A stretch of DNA of 64,000 bases, taken from Corynebacterium glyciniphilum AJ 3170. GTDB taxonomy: Bacteria > Actinomycetota > Actinomycetes > Mycobacteriales > Mycobacteriaceae. Positions 26,066 through 33,985 of the stretch are shown here, piece by piece. The first letter of the stretch is position 1. Each line of letters opens with the position of its first letter. The notes under the pieces were generated by a model. It was not told the origin of the DNA, ran no database searches, and worked only from the letters and a program-made list of their open reading frames with translations. The position numbers were made by a program, and so were the translations under genes. Location: the NCBI RefSeq assembly GCF_007673095.1, contig NZ_VDYZ01000002.1:186001-250000 (forward strand), read 5' to 3'.

Positions 26066-26581
26066 ATGCGCAACCGTACCAAACTCGGCGCTGTCGTCGC
26101 TGCAGCTGCCCTGTCCGCTTCGCTCACCGCCTGCGGCTCGGACGACGCTGGCGACAGCACCGAGACCTCCTCTGCCACGAGCACGACGTCGGCGTCCTCG
26201 ACGACGTCGGCCACGTCCTCGAGTTCCGCATCGTCGGACGCCGACCGTGGCGGTGAGAACGGCGGCCAGGGTGACGGTCAGGACAACAACGGTGAGCCCG
26301 CTCCCGCCGGAGACAACGGCAACGGTGGAGGAAACGGCAATGCCGGCGGGGGCGCTGGTGGGGGAGCCGGAGCCGGCGGGGGCGCGAACTCCGGTGGCGG
26401 AGCTGGCAACGGAGGCGGGGGCACCGGTGACGACAACAGCTCCAGCTCCGACGAAGGGGAGGATGATCAGGGCGACGGTGACAAAGAAACCGAGACGGGT
26501 ATGCCGGAAAACCCGACGAAGACCTCGGAGCCGGATACAGAGGCAACAGCTAAGCCGACGGAAGAGCCCAACGAGGAGTGA
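26066..26581 (+). CDS. Low-complexity Ser/Thr- and Gly-rich lipoprotein
   Basis: 171 residues. The signal peptide MRNRTKLGAVVAAAAL ends in lipobox LTAC. After the anchor Cys come a Ser/Thr/Ala tract (about 30-58), a Gly/Asn/Ala tract (about 62-122) and an acidic Glu/Asp/Thr/Pro tail. No folded domain is visible. It may be a surface spacer or a wall-associated tether; Ser/Thr tracts in actinobacterial exported proteins are often O-mannosylated. Ribosome site AGGAGA. It is monocistronic, closed by a 19-bp-stem terminator. Confidence 0.7.
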   Translation: MRNRTKLGAVVAAAALSASLTACGSDDAGDSTETSSATSTTSASSTTSATSSSSASSDADRGGENGGQGDGQDNNGEPAPAGDNGNGGGNGNAGGGAGGGAGAGGGANSGGGAGNGGGGTGDDNSSSSDEGEDDQGDGDKETETGMPENPTKTSEPDTEATAKPTEEPNEE

Positions 26582-26622
26582 CCGAATTGGCCTAGCTGCT
26601 CCCTTTAGCTGACCAGAATAGC

Positions 26623-26669
26623 CTTGTGCCCGTGTCGTTCTCTGAGAATCAGAACGACACGGGCACAAG
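26623..26669. terminator. Bidirectional terminator with a perfect 19-bp stem
   Basis: 26623-26641 pairs exactly with 26651-26669 across a 9-base loop. It lies between the plus-strand lipoprotein gene and the minus-strand VOC gene. The plus-strand tail CATCTTT is the more U-rich. Confidence 0.85.
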
Positions 26670-26682
26670 CATCTTTCAACGG

Positions 26683-27051
26683 TCAGGCGTCACCGTGGAC
26701 CGTCACGGCATAGCCGTCCGGGTCCACGAAGGTGAAGTTCAGACCGAAAGGGCCGTTCTCCGGAGCCTTGAGGATCTGCGTGCCCGCAGACTCCAGGGCA
26801 TCGTGCAGATCCTGCGGTCGCTCGGCAGCCAGCCAGAGAGCCACTCCGAGCCCTGGGCGCGTCACCTCGTCCAGGTCGACACCTGGAAGCGGTTCCCGGA
26901 CGGCGAACGGGATCGGGCTGGTAGCGAATACCACGGCTCCCGGAGGGGACGCCGGAGCACGGCGGAGGCCGAGACGCTCCTCATAGAATGCCGCGGACGC
27001 CTCCAGGTCACGAACCTGGAGGGCAATAAAATCTGGACCAGTGACAGCCAT
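26683..27051 (-). CDS. Glyoxalase/VOC-family protein
   Basis: 122 residues. It starts MAVTGPDFIALQVRDLEASA with the FYEERLGL helix and ends NFTFVDPDGYAVTVHGD, the standard glyoxalase/bleomycin-resistance fold. Metal ligands are not obvious by eye: the usual His at strand 1 is Gln in ALQVRDL, and the usual C-terminal Glu is not clear. The start is ATG 27051, since AAGGAG lies 6 bases upstream. It is divergent from the MarR regulator across a 68-base region that holds a perfect operator-like repeat, so it is probably that regulator's target. The substrate is unknown. Confidence 0.85.
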   Translation of the reverse strand: MAVTGPDFIALQVRDLEASAAFYEERLGLRRAPASPPGAVVFATSPIPFAVREPLPGVDLDEVTRPGLGVALWLAAERPQDLHDALESAGTQILKAPENGPFGLNFTFVDPDGYAVTVHGDA

Positions 27052-27075
27052 CAGGCTCTCCTTCATATATCGACA

Positions 27076-27093
27076 ATGTCAGCATCCTGACAT
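27076..27093. promoter_or_regulatory. Likely MarR operator
   Basis: ATGTCAG-CATC-CTGACAT, perfect 7-bp arms, midway between the divergent VOC and marR genes. Half-site-like copies (TATGACAG, ACTGACAT) follow up to the marR start. Confidence 0.65.
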
Positions 27094-27119
27094 AAGCCAC
27101 TCTATGACAGAATACTGAC

Positions 27120-27557
27120 ATGACGCAAGAACCCGTCGCCCTCGGCACCCTCATCGGCTACCAACTCAAAGAGGCCCAATCCGTACTCCGCGCACGGATG
27201 GACGAGACCCTCCGTCCCCTCGGCCTGACGACCCCCCAGTACGTCTGCCTGGAGCTTCTCCGACGCAGTCCCGGCGCTTCCAACTCCGAGCTCGCCAGAG
27301 GTGCCTTCGTCACGAGGCAGACCATGAGCACCCTGCTACGCAGTCTCCGGGAACGAGGATTGATCGAGCGCCCGGCCACCGCCCCCTCCGGTCGGTCACT
27401 CCCCACCACCCTGACGGTCGACGGTGACCGCCTGCTTGACGATGCGACAAGTGACATTCAGGCCATCGAAGCCCGTATGGTATCCAGACTTTCCGACGAG
27501 CAGCGCGCTCAGCTCCACGACGCGCTGGCGAGCTGCATCGACGCACTGCACTCATGA
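27120..27557 (+). CDS. MarR-family transcriptional regulator
   Basis: 145 residues. Winged helix-turn-helix with LTTPQYVCLELLRRSPGASNSELARGAFVTRQTMSTLLRSL and the wing GLIERPATAPSGRSLPTTLT, with dimerisation helices at both ends. No Cys occurs in the domain, apart from Cys42 and one near the C-terminus, so a simple thiol sensor is possible but not shown. No ribosome site is seen close to ATG 27120, and the operator repeat ends 26 bases before it, fitting autorepression. It probably represses itself and the divergent VOC gene. The 54-residue small protein starts 41 bases downstream. Confidence 0.9.
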   Translation: MTQEPVALGTLIGYQLKEAQSVLRARMDETLRPLGLTTPQYVCLELLRRSPGASNSELARGAFVTRQTMSTLLRSLRERGLIERPATAPSGRSLPTTLTVDGDRLLDDATSDIQAIEARMVSRLSDEQRAQLHDALASCIDALHS

Positions 27558-27597
27558 TTCAATGAGGTGAACAACCTGACACGAGGAGAAGACCACC

Positions 27598-27762
27598 ATG
27601 TTTGAATTTCTGGGAAATCTGTTTCAACAGCTCATCGAGATCGCACAACTCGTCATCAACTACATCACGCAGGGGCTCCCCGGCGGTACGCCAGAGTGCC
27701 CCGAGATGCCGGAAGGCGCGTTCGCCGGTGACGATGCCACATGTGGAACTGAGGAATGGTGA
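27598..27762 (+). CDS. 54-residue small protein with amphipathic N-terminal helix
   Basis: ATG 27598 with GAGGAGA 8 bases upstream; stop at 27760. The first 24 residues (MFEFLGNLFQQLIEI...) form an amphipathic, hydrophobic helix. The rest is Gly/Pro/Asp/Glu-rich and contains two Cys (in PECPEM and ATCGTEEW) that might pair. There is no signal peptide. The size and the FEFLGNL start recall corynebacterial PorA (which reads YEFLGNL near its start, from memory). It could be a channel subunit of the mycolate layer. The link to PorA is weak and rests on a short segment. Confidence 0.5.
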   Translation: MFEFLGNLFQQLIEIAQLVINYITQGLPGGTPECPEMPEGAFAGDDATCGTEEW

Positions 27763-27780
27763 CCCGACACCGGGCCTACC

Positions 27781-29511
27781 TCACTGGTCGGGCCTCCCGG
27801 TCTGACCTGCCTCAGTGACCACCGTCCCCGCTTCCAGGCGGGTGTCCGTCGGACCGGTGACCGTCCCCTCGTCGTAGTCGATCTCCAACGCCTGGACGGA
27901 GCCGAACAGCCCTTCGGCGGCCGTCTCGGTCTGCCAGCCGAGCTCGGTGAGCTGAGAGGCGACCGGGCTGTCCAGCAACGCCGACTCGACCAGCAGCGAA
28001 CCGGACGCTGCATCGTAGCGGAACCGTGGAGCGGCGACCGCCTCGTCCAGGGACTGCCCCTGCAGTGCCCAGCGTGAGAGCGTGTTGGCGAGAATACTGA
28101 GGATGTTCGCTCCCCCGGGAGTCCCCAGCCCCATCACCGGCCGACCATCGTTGTCGAGCACCATCGTCGGATTCGACCAAGTCACGGACCGACGACCCGG
28201 CTCCGGCTGATTCTGTGGCGAATCCACGCTACTGAACCTACTGAGCTGGTCATTGAGGAAGAAGCCGCCGACCTCCACCCCTGATCCCCAGAACTCCGTG
28301 AGGGTGTTGGTCATCGATACCACGGTCCCCTCGTCGTCGACGACGGTGAGGTGGGTCGTGTTCCCCGGAGAGCGCATATTCTCGCTGTCCTCGACCGGAG
28401 CGTCTCCGGACTGGTCGCCCACACCGACCTGGTCGGCATCACCGGACCGTGCCAGGATGCCGTCAACGTCCACGTCGGTGAAGTCCGTGTCCCCCAGTTC
28501 GGTCTGCGCAGTCTGCTCCCCACGTTCCCAGGCTTCCGAGACCCTACGGATATGCTCCACCGAGTCCGGGTCCACCTCGCTGATGCCACCGTCCTCCAGT
28601 TCCTGGAGCATCTGGATCAGGGCGGCACCGGGCAGAGCCGGCGCAGAGGACGCAACCTGGTAGTCCCCGACCTGGGCCTGGGGCGGTTCATTGTGCTGCA
28701 CCGAGTAGGCGTCCAGTGACTCCTGGTCAATTCCGTCGACGGCGGTAAGCGACTCAGCCAACGCCCCGGCGTAGAAACTGTCGGGACCGTCCTCCTGCAG
28801 GGTGCGCAATGAGTCCGCGAGGTCCGCCTGCACCAGCTCGTCCCCCACCTGCAACGCGGTGCCTCCGGGGGCGAACTGGTCCAGACCGTCAATCGCCGCA
28901 GCTCCGCCGGCACCGATCCGCTGCACCAGTGTCTCCGTGACCGGGACGCCCTCCTGCGCCATGTCCACCGCCGGACGTAGCAATTCGCTCCACTCGAGTG
29001 TTCCCCGTTGCTCGTGCAGGTCCGCCATACCTGCGACGAAACCGGGAATGCCGATATTTGACGCCGGTATCCGTCCGTCCTGTGCCACCACTTCCCGGTA
29101 GTCGACGGCCTGCGGACCAGTGTCAGGCGACGCAATCAACGCCGAGCCTCCGCCGCCGATGCCAGACGCGTACGGCTCCACCGCTGACACCGCGAACGCT
29201 GCGGCGATCGCCGCATCCACCGCATTTCCGCCCTGGTTGAGCATCTCCGCGCCTGCCTCGGCGGCCAGCGGATGGCCGGCACTGACGCCCTGCTGCTCAA
29301 GTGCCGCGGGCTGTTCATCGGAGCTCTCCGAAGTCGTCGTACTTCCCGGTGACTCCGACGCCGCAGACCCCGTCGGCTCCCCCTGATCCCCTGCGTCTCC
29401 GGTACATGAGCTGAGGGCCAGTGAGCCGACGACGGCCACTGTCAGGACGCTGCGCGGGGAGCGTCGCCGCCGTCGCGGGTAGTCGTGCACGGGCTGGTCA
29501 ATGCGGTCCAT
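27781..29511 (-). CDS. ggt: Gamma-glutamyltransferase, lipoprotein form
   Basis: 576 residues. The N-terminus is very basic (YPRRRRRSPRS) and is followed by a signal peptide with lipobox LALSSC, so the enzyme should be anchored outside the membrane. The large-subunit part has NQGGNAVDAAIAAAF and EPYASGIGGGG. The autocleavage site with nucleophilic Thr is SPGNTTHLTVVDDEG, after which the small subunit has TNTLTEFWGSGVEVGGFFLN and LGTPGGANI. It removes or transfers gamma-glutamyl groups from peptides or glutathione-like compounds. Start ATG 29511 with AGGTGG 6 bases upstream. It is convergent with the 54-residue gene and has no evident operon partner. Confidence 0.92.
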   Translation of the reverse strand: MDRIDQPVHDYPRRRRRSPRSVLTVAVVGSLALSSCTGDAGDQGEPTGSAASESPGSTTTSESSDEQPAALEQQGVSAGHPLAAEAGAEMLNQGGNAVDAAIAAAFAVSAVEPYASGIGGGGSALIASPDTGPQAVDYREVVAQDGRIPASNIGIPGFVAGMADLHEQRGTLEWSELLRPAVDMAQEGVPVTETLVQRIGAGGAAAIDGLDQFAPGGTALQVGDELVQADLADSLRTLQEDGPDSFYAGALAESLTAVDGIDQESLDAYSVQHNEPPQAQVGDYQVASSAPALPGAALIQMLQELEDGGISEVDPDSVEHIRRVSEAWERGEQTAQTELGDTDFTDVDVDGILARSGDADQVGVGDQSGDAPVEDSENMRSPGNTTHLTVVDDEGTVVSMTNTLTEFWGSGVEVGGFFLNDQLSRFSSVDSPQNQPEPGRRSVTWSNPTMVLDNDGRPVMGLGTPGGANILSILANTLSRWALQGQSLDEAVAAPRFRYDAASGSLLVESALLDSPVASQLTELGWQTETAAEGLFGSVQALEIDYDEGTVTGPTDTRLEAGTVVTEAGQTGRPDQ

Positions 29512-29720
29512 GGAGCACCACCTGTCGCGGACAATATCAGAGGCATTCGACCGCCCCTGTTCGGAAAAAGGGTACGTGGCCCCCACTGTGCCATGAAAAA
29601 CAACTAAGGGTACAGGACGGTGAACCTGACCCTTTCTGGCTATCAGCGGGCATAAGGGTTTACCCTCGACGGAATGTCCGTCTGAGCACTACACGGAAAG
29701 GACGGGTCCCCTTCCTTCTC

Positions 29721-30908
29721 ATGAGGAAACAAGACAACCAGGCCTTCTCCGACACGGTAGACAGCCACTTCCTGAACCTGGAACCGCCGGTCCGCCTCCC
29801 GGGGGTCGACCTTGCGCGCGGCCTGGCGGTGTTCGGGATGTTTGCGGCTCACCTGCTGGTCACCGCGGATCTGCACTGGGACGACCCAGACACCTGGGAC
29901 GGGATCGTTGACGGGCGCTCATCAGTACTCTTCGCCACGCTCGCCGGATTCTCACTCGGCCTCACCTCCGGGAGCTCCGTTCCCACAGCATCCTCACGGA
30001 CGGTGCAGCAGCGGCGTCTTCTTGTCCGGGCCGTGCTGCTCTGGGGACTCGGTGTCCTGATCACCCTCACCTGGGTGCCGGTCAATGTCATCCTTCCTGC
30101 GTACGGGGCCCTCTTTGTTATCGGCGCAGCCCTGATCACACTCCGTCCACGGAACCTCTTCATTGTCGCGGCGGTACTCGCCGTCGTCATGCCGTTCGTC
30201 GTAGGGGCAATCAACCATGTCTGGGCCGGCAGCGGTCCAGAAGAGCCGGACAGACTCTCACTGTTGCTCGGGTGGCACTTCCCTTTCCCGCTGTGGACGG
30301 CGTTCCTCGCGGCCGGTCTCGGCACCGGAAAAGTGATCGGCGACAACACCCGCAGCAGCCGTCCTGTATGGCAGCTGCTGGCCGGAGGAACAGTTCTCGC
30401 AGTCGTCGGATATGCCTTGATCGGACCCGTCGGTAACCGGGCGGCAGCGGAGTTGGAGCGAGCTGAACATGTCGGCGAGGCCGGCCTCCCGGCACGGATG
30501 CTCTCATACCTCCAGGACACACCCCACTCCTCCGGTATGGGTGAGGCGGTGGGGTCCGGTGGGTTCGCCCTTGCCGTGATCGCCGCATGCATCCTGTTCG
30601 GATCCACAAAGTTACGCCACATCGTATGGCCGGTACGCGTCGTCGGTTCGATGCCGTTGACTGCCTACACCGCACACCTCGCCCTCTGGGCGCTCTGGAT
30701 GTTCCGCGAAGACCGGACTGTGACAGGCACCGACGCCATGGACGGTTTCCGGGCGCTCGACCCGTTCTGGCCGATGGTCTTCATTGTGACGGCGGGCTGC
30801 GTCATCTGGACGGTGCTCCTCGGAAAGGGACCGTTGGAGCGTCTGCTCACGCGGGTGTCCGCGACCGTTGTTCCCCGCCCCGCGCACCACGGCGACCGCG
30901 TCGACTGA
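29721..30908 (+). CDS. DUF418/HGSNAT-like polytopic membrane protein, second copy
   Basis: 395 residues. A short N-terminus leads into RLPGVDLARGLAVFGMFAAHLL, the same first-helix motif as in the synthetase operon's membrane protein at 22092. About ten helices follow, with VVGSMPLTAYTAHLALWALW and GPLERLLTRVSA at the end, also shared. The two proteins are clear paralogues by motif order, though overall identity looks moderate. The start at ATG 29721 has only a weak ribosome site; the open frame reaches back to 29421 without better candidates. The function is not known; acyl transfer at the membrane is the family guess. It is closed by a terminator at 30913. Confidence 0.75.
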   Translation: MRKQDNQAFSDTVDSHFLNLEPPVRLPGVDLARGLAVFGMFAAHLLVTADLHWDDPDTWDGIVDGRSSVLFATLAGFSLGLTSGSSVPTASSRTVQQRRLLVRAVLLWGLGVLITLTWVPVNVILPAYGALFVIGAALITLRPRNLFIVAAVLAVVMPFVVGAINHVWAGSGPEEPDRLSLLLGWHFPFPLWTAFLAAGLGTGKVIGDNTRSSRPVWQLLAGGTVLAVVGYALIGPVGNRAAAELERAEHVGEAGLPARMLSYLQDTPHSSGMGEAVGSGGFALAVIAACILFGSTKLRHIVWPVRVVGSMPLTAYTAHLALWALWMFREDRTVTGTDAMDGFRALDPFWPMVFIVTAGCVIWTVLLGKGPLERLLTRVSATVVPRPAHHGDRVD

Positions 30909-30912
30909 CGAG

Positions 30913-30943
30913 GAAAGACCCCGTCGTTCGACGGGGCCTTTCT
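30913..30943 (+). terminator. Terminator after the second DUF418-like gene
   Basis: GAAAG and CCCCGTC pair with GACGGGG and CTTTC around a GTTC loop (30913-30942). Located 5 bases after the stop, and immediately before the 3' end of the tRNA on the other strand. Confidence 0.8.
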
Positions 30944-30948
30944 GTCTG

Positions 30949-31021
30949 AGCCGCCTGCGAGAATCGAACTCGCGACCTTTTCATTACGAGTGAAACGCTC
31001 TACCGACTGAGCTAAGGCGGC
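30949..31021 (-). tRNA. tRNA-Thr (anticodon CGU)
   Basis: 73 bases. The acceptor stem is GCCGCCT with AGGCGGC, the D arm TAGCTCAGTCGGTAGAGC, the anticodon stem TTTCA/TGAAA with loop CTCGTAA, and the T arm GCGAGTTCGATTCTCGC; the discriminator base is U. No CCA is encoded. A TAGGAT hexamer about 40 bases upstream on the minus strand may be its -10. Confidence 0.95.
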
Positions 31022-31121
31022 GCACGCACTCCATCAACGATGGTGCTGCATACGACGGGTAATCCTAGCGGACAGCTCAACCCTCCACAAAAAGGGACCC
31101 CTGCAGCATGTCCGTTGCAGG

Positions 31122-32375
31122 TCAGACCTGCCCACAACACTCCCTCAGCCGCCCGACCATGGCGGACAAGGCCACTTCCGGCTTCACGTTGTACGTGAGA
31201 GTCTCACGGCACGCTGACACGGCGTCAATACACTGGACCAGATTCTCCGGGGCATTGCGTCGGGCCAGTTCCCTCGAGACCTTCGACTTGTCCGGATGCA
31301 GGAAACCGCCGACCGGTTCATCGCCCTCGACGGCCCCCGCCGCAATCATCATCGCGTCCCGGTACAGGCCGGCGATGTCGATCAGGGCCAGGTCCAACGA
31401 GTCCCGCAGCATGCGGGTCCGACGGTTCTTCTGCTCCTTCTCCAGCTCCTTGATCTGCCCGGCAGCCCCTGACTGTGCCTTCGCCACACCACGTCCTTTC
31501 GCTCCCATCCCCAGGGAACTCTGGAGGTCGGCGAGCTCCTTCTCCTCACGCTCCGCCACGGTCGCGGTCGCTTCCTCCGTCGCCGACGACACCAGGTCAG
31601 TGACGAAACGGTACGACTCCCCCGGCTCATACACCAGTCCGGGAAGCTTCAAGGCGTTCGCCCGCTTCGCCCGCGCCTTCTCCTCCGAAGCCAGATGCCG
31701 TGCCCGCCCGATGTGCCCACCGGCGACATCCGCAGCCCAGGACGCCTGCTCCTGGGACAGTCCGAGCCGGGCATCGCCCAACAGCACGGCCTCCACCTCT
31801 GCCCTCGAGGGTGTCGGGACATAGAGGTGCCGACACCGCGACCGCAGCGTCACCGCGATGTCCTCCGGATCCGTACTCGGCGCGCAGAGAATGAACACGG
31901 TGCGTTCGGGCGGCTCCTCGATACTCTTCAGCAGTGCATTGGCACTGCTGTCGTTGAAGCGGTCCGCGTCCTCGAACACCACGATCCGCCACGGTGCCAC
32001 CGTCGGCATCGCCGCCGCGGTCTTGATGACTTCACGCGCCTCGGACACCTGGATCACCACACCGTCGGTGTGCACCCATGTGATGTCGGGATGCGACCCT
32101 GCAGCAGCCGACCGACAACTGTCGCACCGACCGCAGCCAGGCACGTCCGGATCCTCACACACCAGCGCGGTGGCGAACGCTTTCGCGGCCACCGACCGTC
32201 CTGAACCAGGCGGGCCGGTGAACAACCACGAATGCGTCATCGCCGCATCCTGCCCGCCTCCCCGGGCCGCCTCCACGGCAGCGATCAACGGCACGGTCAC
32301 ATGGGGACTCAGCACGGCTGCGGAAAACACGGACTCGGGGAGGGTAGTCGCTCCGGACGCTGACGAGGAACTCAC
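31122..32375 (-). CDS. holB: DNA polymerase III subunit delta'
   Basis: 417 residues; clamp-loader subunit. AAA+ features: Walker A-like GPPGSGRSVAAKAFA, the zinc-binding Cys set in CEDPDVPGCGRCDSC, RIVVFEDADRFNDSSANALLKSIEEPP (Walker B and sensor region) and TLRSRCRHL with the arginine finger-like SRC motif. A Glu/Ala/Lys-rich coiled insertion (about 270-320) precedes the collar domain. The start is taken as GTG 32375, where TAGACT lies 8 bases upstream, giving a leaderless transcript. It is divergent from cyaB, as in M. tuberculosis Rv3644c/Rv3645. Confidence 0.93.
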   Translation of the reverse strand: MSSSSASGATTLPESVFSAAVLSPHVTVPLIAAVEAARGGGQDAAMTHSWLFTGPPGSGRSVAAKAFATALVCEDPDVPGCGRCDSCRSAAAGSHPDITWVHTDGVVIQVSEAREVIKTAAAMPTVAPWRIVVFEDADRFNDSSANALLKSIEEPPERTVFILCAPSTDPEDIAVTLRSRCRHLYVPTPSRAEVEAVLLGDARLGLSQEQASWAADVAGGHIGRARHLASEEKARAKRANALKLPGLVYEPGESYRFVTDLVSSATEEATATVAEREEKELADLQSSLGMGAKGRGVAKAQSGAAGQIKELEKEQKNRRTRMLRDSLDLALIDIAGLYRDAMMIAAGAVEGDEPVGGFLHPDKSKVSRELARRNAPENLVQCIDAVSACRETLTYNVKPEVALSAMVGRLRECCGQV

Positions 32376-32383
32376 AGGGAGCA

Positions 32384-32389
32384 AGTCTA
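32384..32389 (-). promoter_or_regulatory. -10 element of holB (leaderless)
   Basis: TAGACT on the minus strand, 8 bases before the GTG at 32375. Confidence 0.5.
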
Positions 32390-32445
32390 GTCCCCTCCCC
32401 TCCCCCTCGTCCGGACGCAACAGGGACAACCACGTGGCGCTCCGA

Positions 32446-32451
32446 TAGTCT
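32446..32451 (+). promoter_or_regulatory. -10 element of cyaB (leaderless)
   Basis: TAGTCT, 7 bases before the ATG at 32459. The divergent holB element lies about 60 bases away. Confidence 0.5.
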
Positions 32452-32458
32452 GGAGCGC

Positions 32459-33985
32459 ATGCAGAGACTGGGGCAGTACATCGCGTGGGCGTGGGGCACC
32501 ACCTGGCCGCTGTACGCCCTGTCCGTGTTCATGGTCAATGTCGTCGGCGCGCTTGCCGTGGCGTCTTTCCTCCGTTTCCTCGTACCCCTCGGCGGTGCGA
32601 CGGAGCTGACGACCGTCACCACCATGACCGCGACGCTCTACACCGTGTACTTCATCGTCGCCCTGGTGACGGGCATCAGCGCCACCCTCTTCTTCTTCGC
32701 ACCGGTACTGCGGTGGCAGCGCAACCCGGACCCCGTCGATCCCGTGATGATCAGACGGCTCGTACTGCGTATCCCCGCTCTCCAGGCCGTCCTCGGTGCG
32801 GTGCTGTGGGGCATCGGAGTGGTCATCTTCACCGTCGTCGCCTCCCAGGTCTCCGCCAGGTGGGCCCTCTCCGTGGCAGTCACGGCAGTCCTCGGCGGGG
32901 CGATGGTCGTCCTGATGACCTTCATGGTCGCCGAGCGTCTCGTGCGCCCTGTCGCAGCCAAGGCACTCAACCGTACCGGCGCACCACAGGAACGGATCTC
33001 GCCGCTGTCGCTGCAGATCACCAGTGTCTGGATCCTGACGTCCGCCGTCCCCGTCATCGGCGTGGTGCTGATGGTCGCTGCCCAGGCGACGAACTTCTTC
33101 ACCGGTGACGCCCGCGAGATCCTGCCCGGTGTTCTCGCACTCAGTCTCACCGCCCTCTTCACCGGCTTCTCCGGGACACGCCTGATCACCATGACCGTGG
33201 TCGACCCCATCCGTGAACTGCAGTACGCCATGAACCGGGTACGTCGCGGCGATTCACGCGCCCAGGTCCGTATCTACGACGCCACCGAGATCGGCGTCCT
33301 GCAGGCGGGTTTCAACGAGATGATGCAGGGGCTCCGCGAACGCGAGCAGGTACGCACGTTGTTCGGACGCTACGTCGGGACGGAGGTCGCCCGGCGTGCC
33401 ATTGAGGAAAAGCCGGAGCTCGGCGGGGCGAACCGGTTTGTCGGTGTGCTGTTCGTGGATGTCATCGGCTCCACCGGCTTCGCCGTGTCTTCGTCCCCGC
33501 AACACGTGGTCAAGGCCTTGAACAGCTTCTTCGACAAGGTCGTCGAGGTCGTGCACCGCAACAAGGGCATCATCAACAAGTTCGAGGGTGACGCCGCCCT
33601 GGCCGTCTTCGGTGCCCCGATTCCGCTGGACGACATGGCCGGCCACACGCTGGCTGCGGCCCGCGAGCTCAATCAGGAGCTGGCCGACCACGAGCTCCCC
33701 GCCGGCATCGGCGCCGCAGTCGGCGAAGTCGTGGCCGGCCACATCGGCGCCAGCGACCGCTTCGAGTACACCGTCATCGGTGATGCGGTGAACGCCGCCG
33801 CCCGACTGACCGAACTGGCGAAAGACACACCGGGCCGCGTCCTCACCAACGCAGCGACGCTGCGCAAGGCCAATGAAGCTGAGCAGGCGCGCTGGACGTT
33901 GATGAAGTCCGTGGAACTGCGCGGCCGTAAGGAGATGACCCAGCTGGCACGCCCCGTGCGGCCCACGCTGGCGGAACGCGGCTAG
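32459..33985 (+). CDS. cyaB: Membrane adenylate cyclase (class III)
   Basis: 508 residues. Six hydrophobic segments fill the first about 245 residues. A HAMP domain follows (VVDPIRELQYAMNRVRRGD to FNEMMQGL) and then a class III cyclase domain: FVDVIGST and NKFEGDAALAVFGAP give the two metal-binding Asp and the adenine-selecting Lys, and YTVIGDAVNAAARL gives the second base contact and the transition-state Arg. It makes cAMP from ATP at the membrane. In Corynebacterium, CyaB is the cyclase that feeds GlxR, whose gene is also in this window. The stop overlaps the convergent transporter gene by 4 bases. Confidence 0.93.
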   Translation: MQRLGQYIAWAWGTTWPLYALSVFMVNVVGALAVASFLRFLVPLGGATELTTVTTMTATLYTVYFIVALVTGISATLFFFAPVLRWQRNPDPVDPVMIRRLVLRIPALQAVLGAVLWGIGVVIFTVVASQVSARWALSVAVTAVLGGAMVVLMTFMVAERLVRPVAAKALNRTGAPQERISPLSLQITSVWILTSAVPVIGVVLMVAAQATNFFTGDAREILPGVLALSLTALFTGFSGTRLITMTVVDPIRELQYAMNRVRRGDSRAQVRIYDATEIGVLQAGFNEMMQGLREREQVRTLFGRYVGTEVARRAIEEKPELGGANRFVGVLFVDVIGSTGFAVSSSPQHVVKALNSFFDKVVEVVHRNKGIINKFEGDAALAVFGAPIPLDDMAGHTLAAARELNQELADHELPAGIGAAVGEVVAGHIGASDRFEYTVIGDAVNAAARLTELAKDTPGRVLTNAATLRKANEAEQARWTLMKSVELRGRKEMTQLARPVRPTLAERG

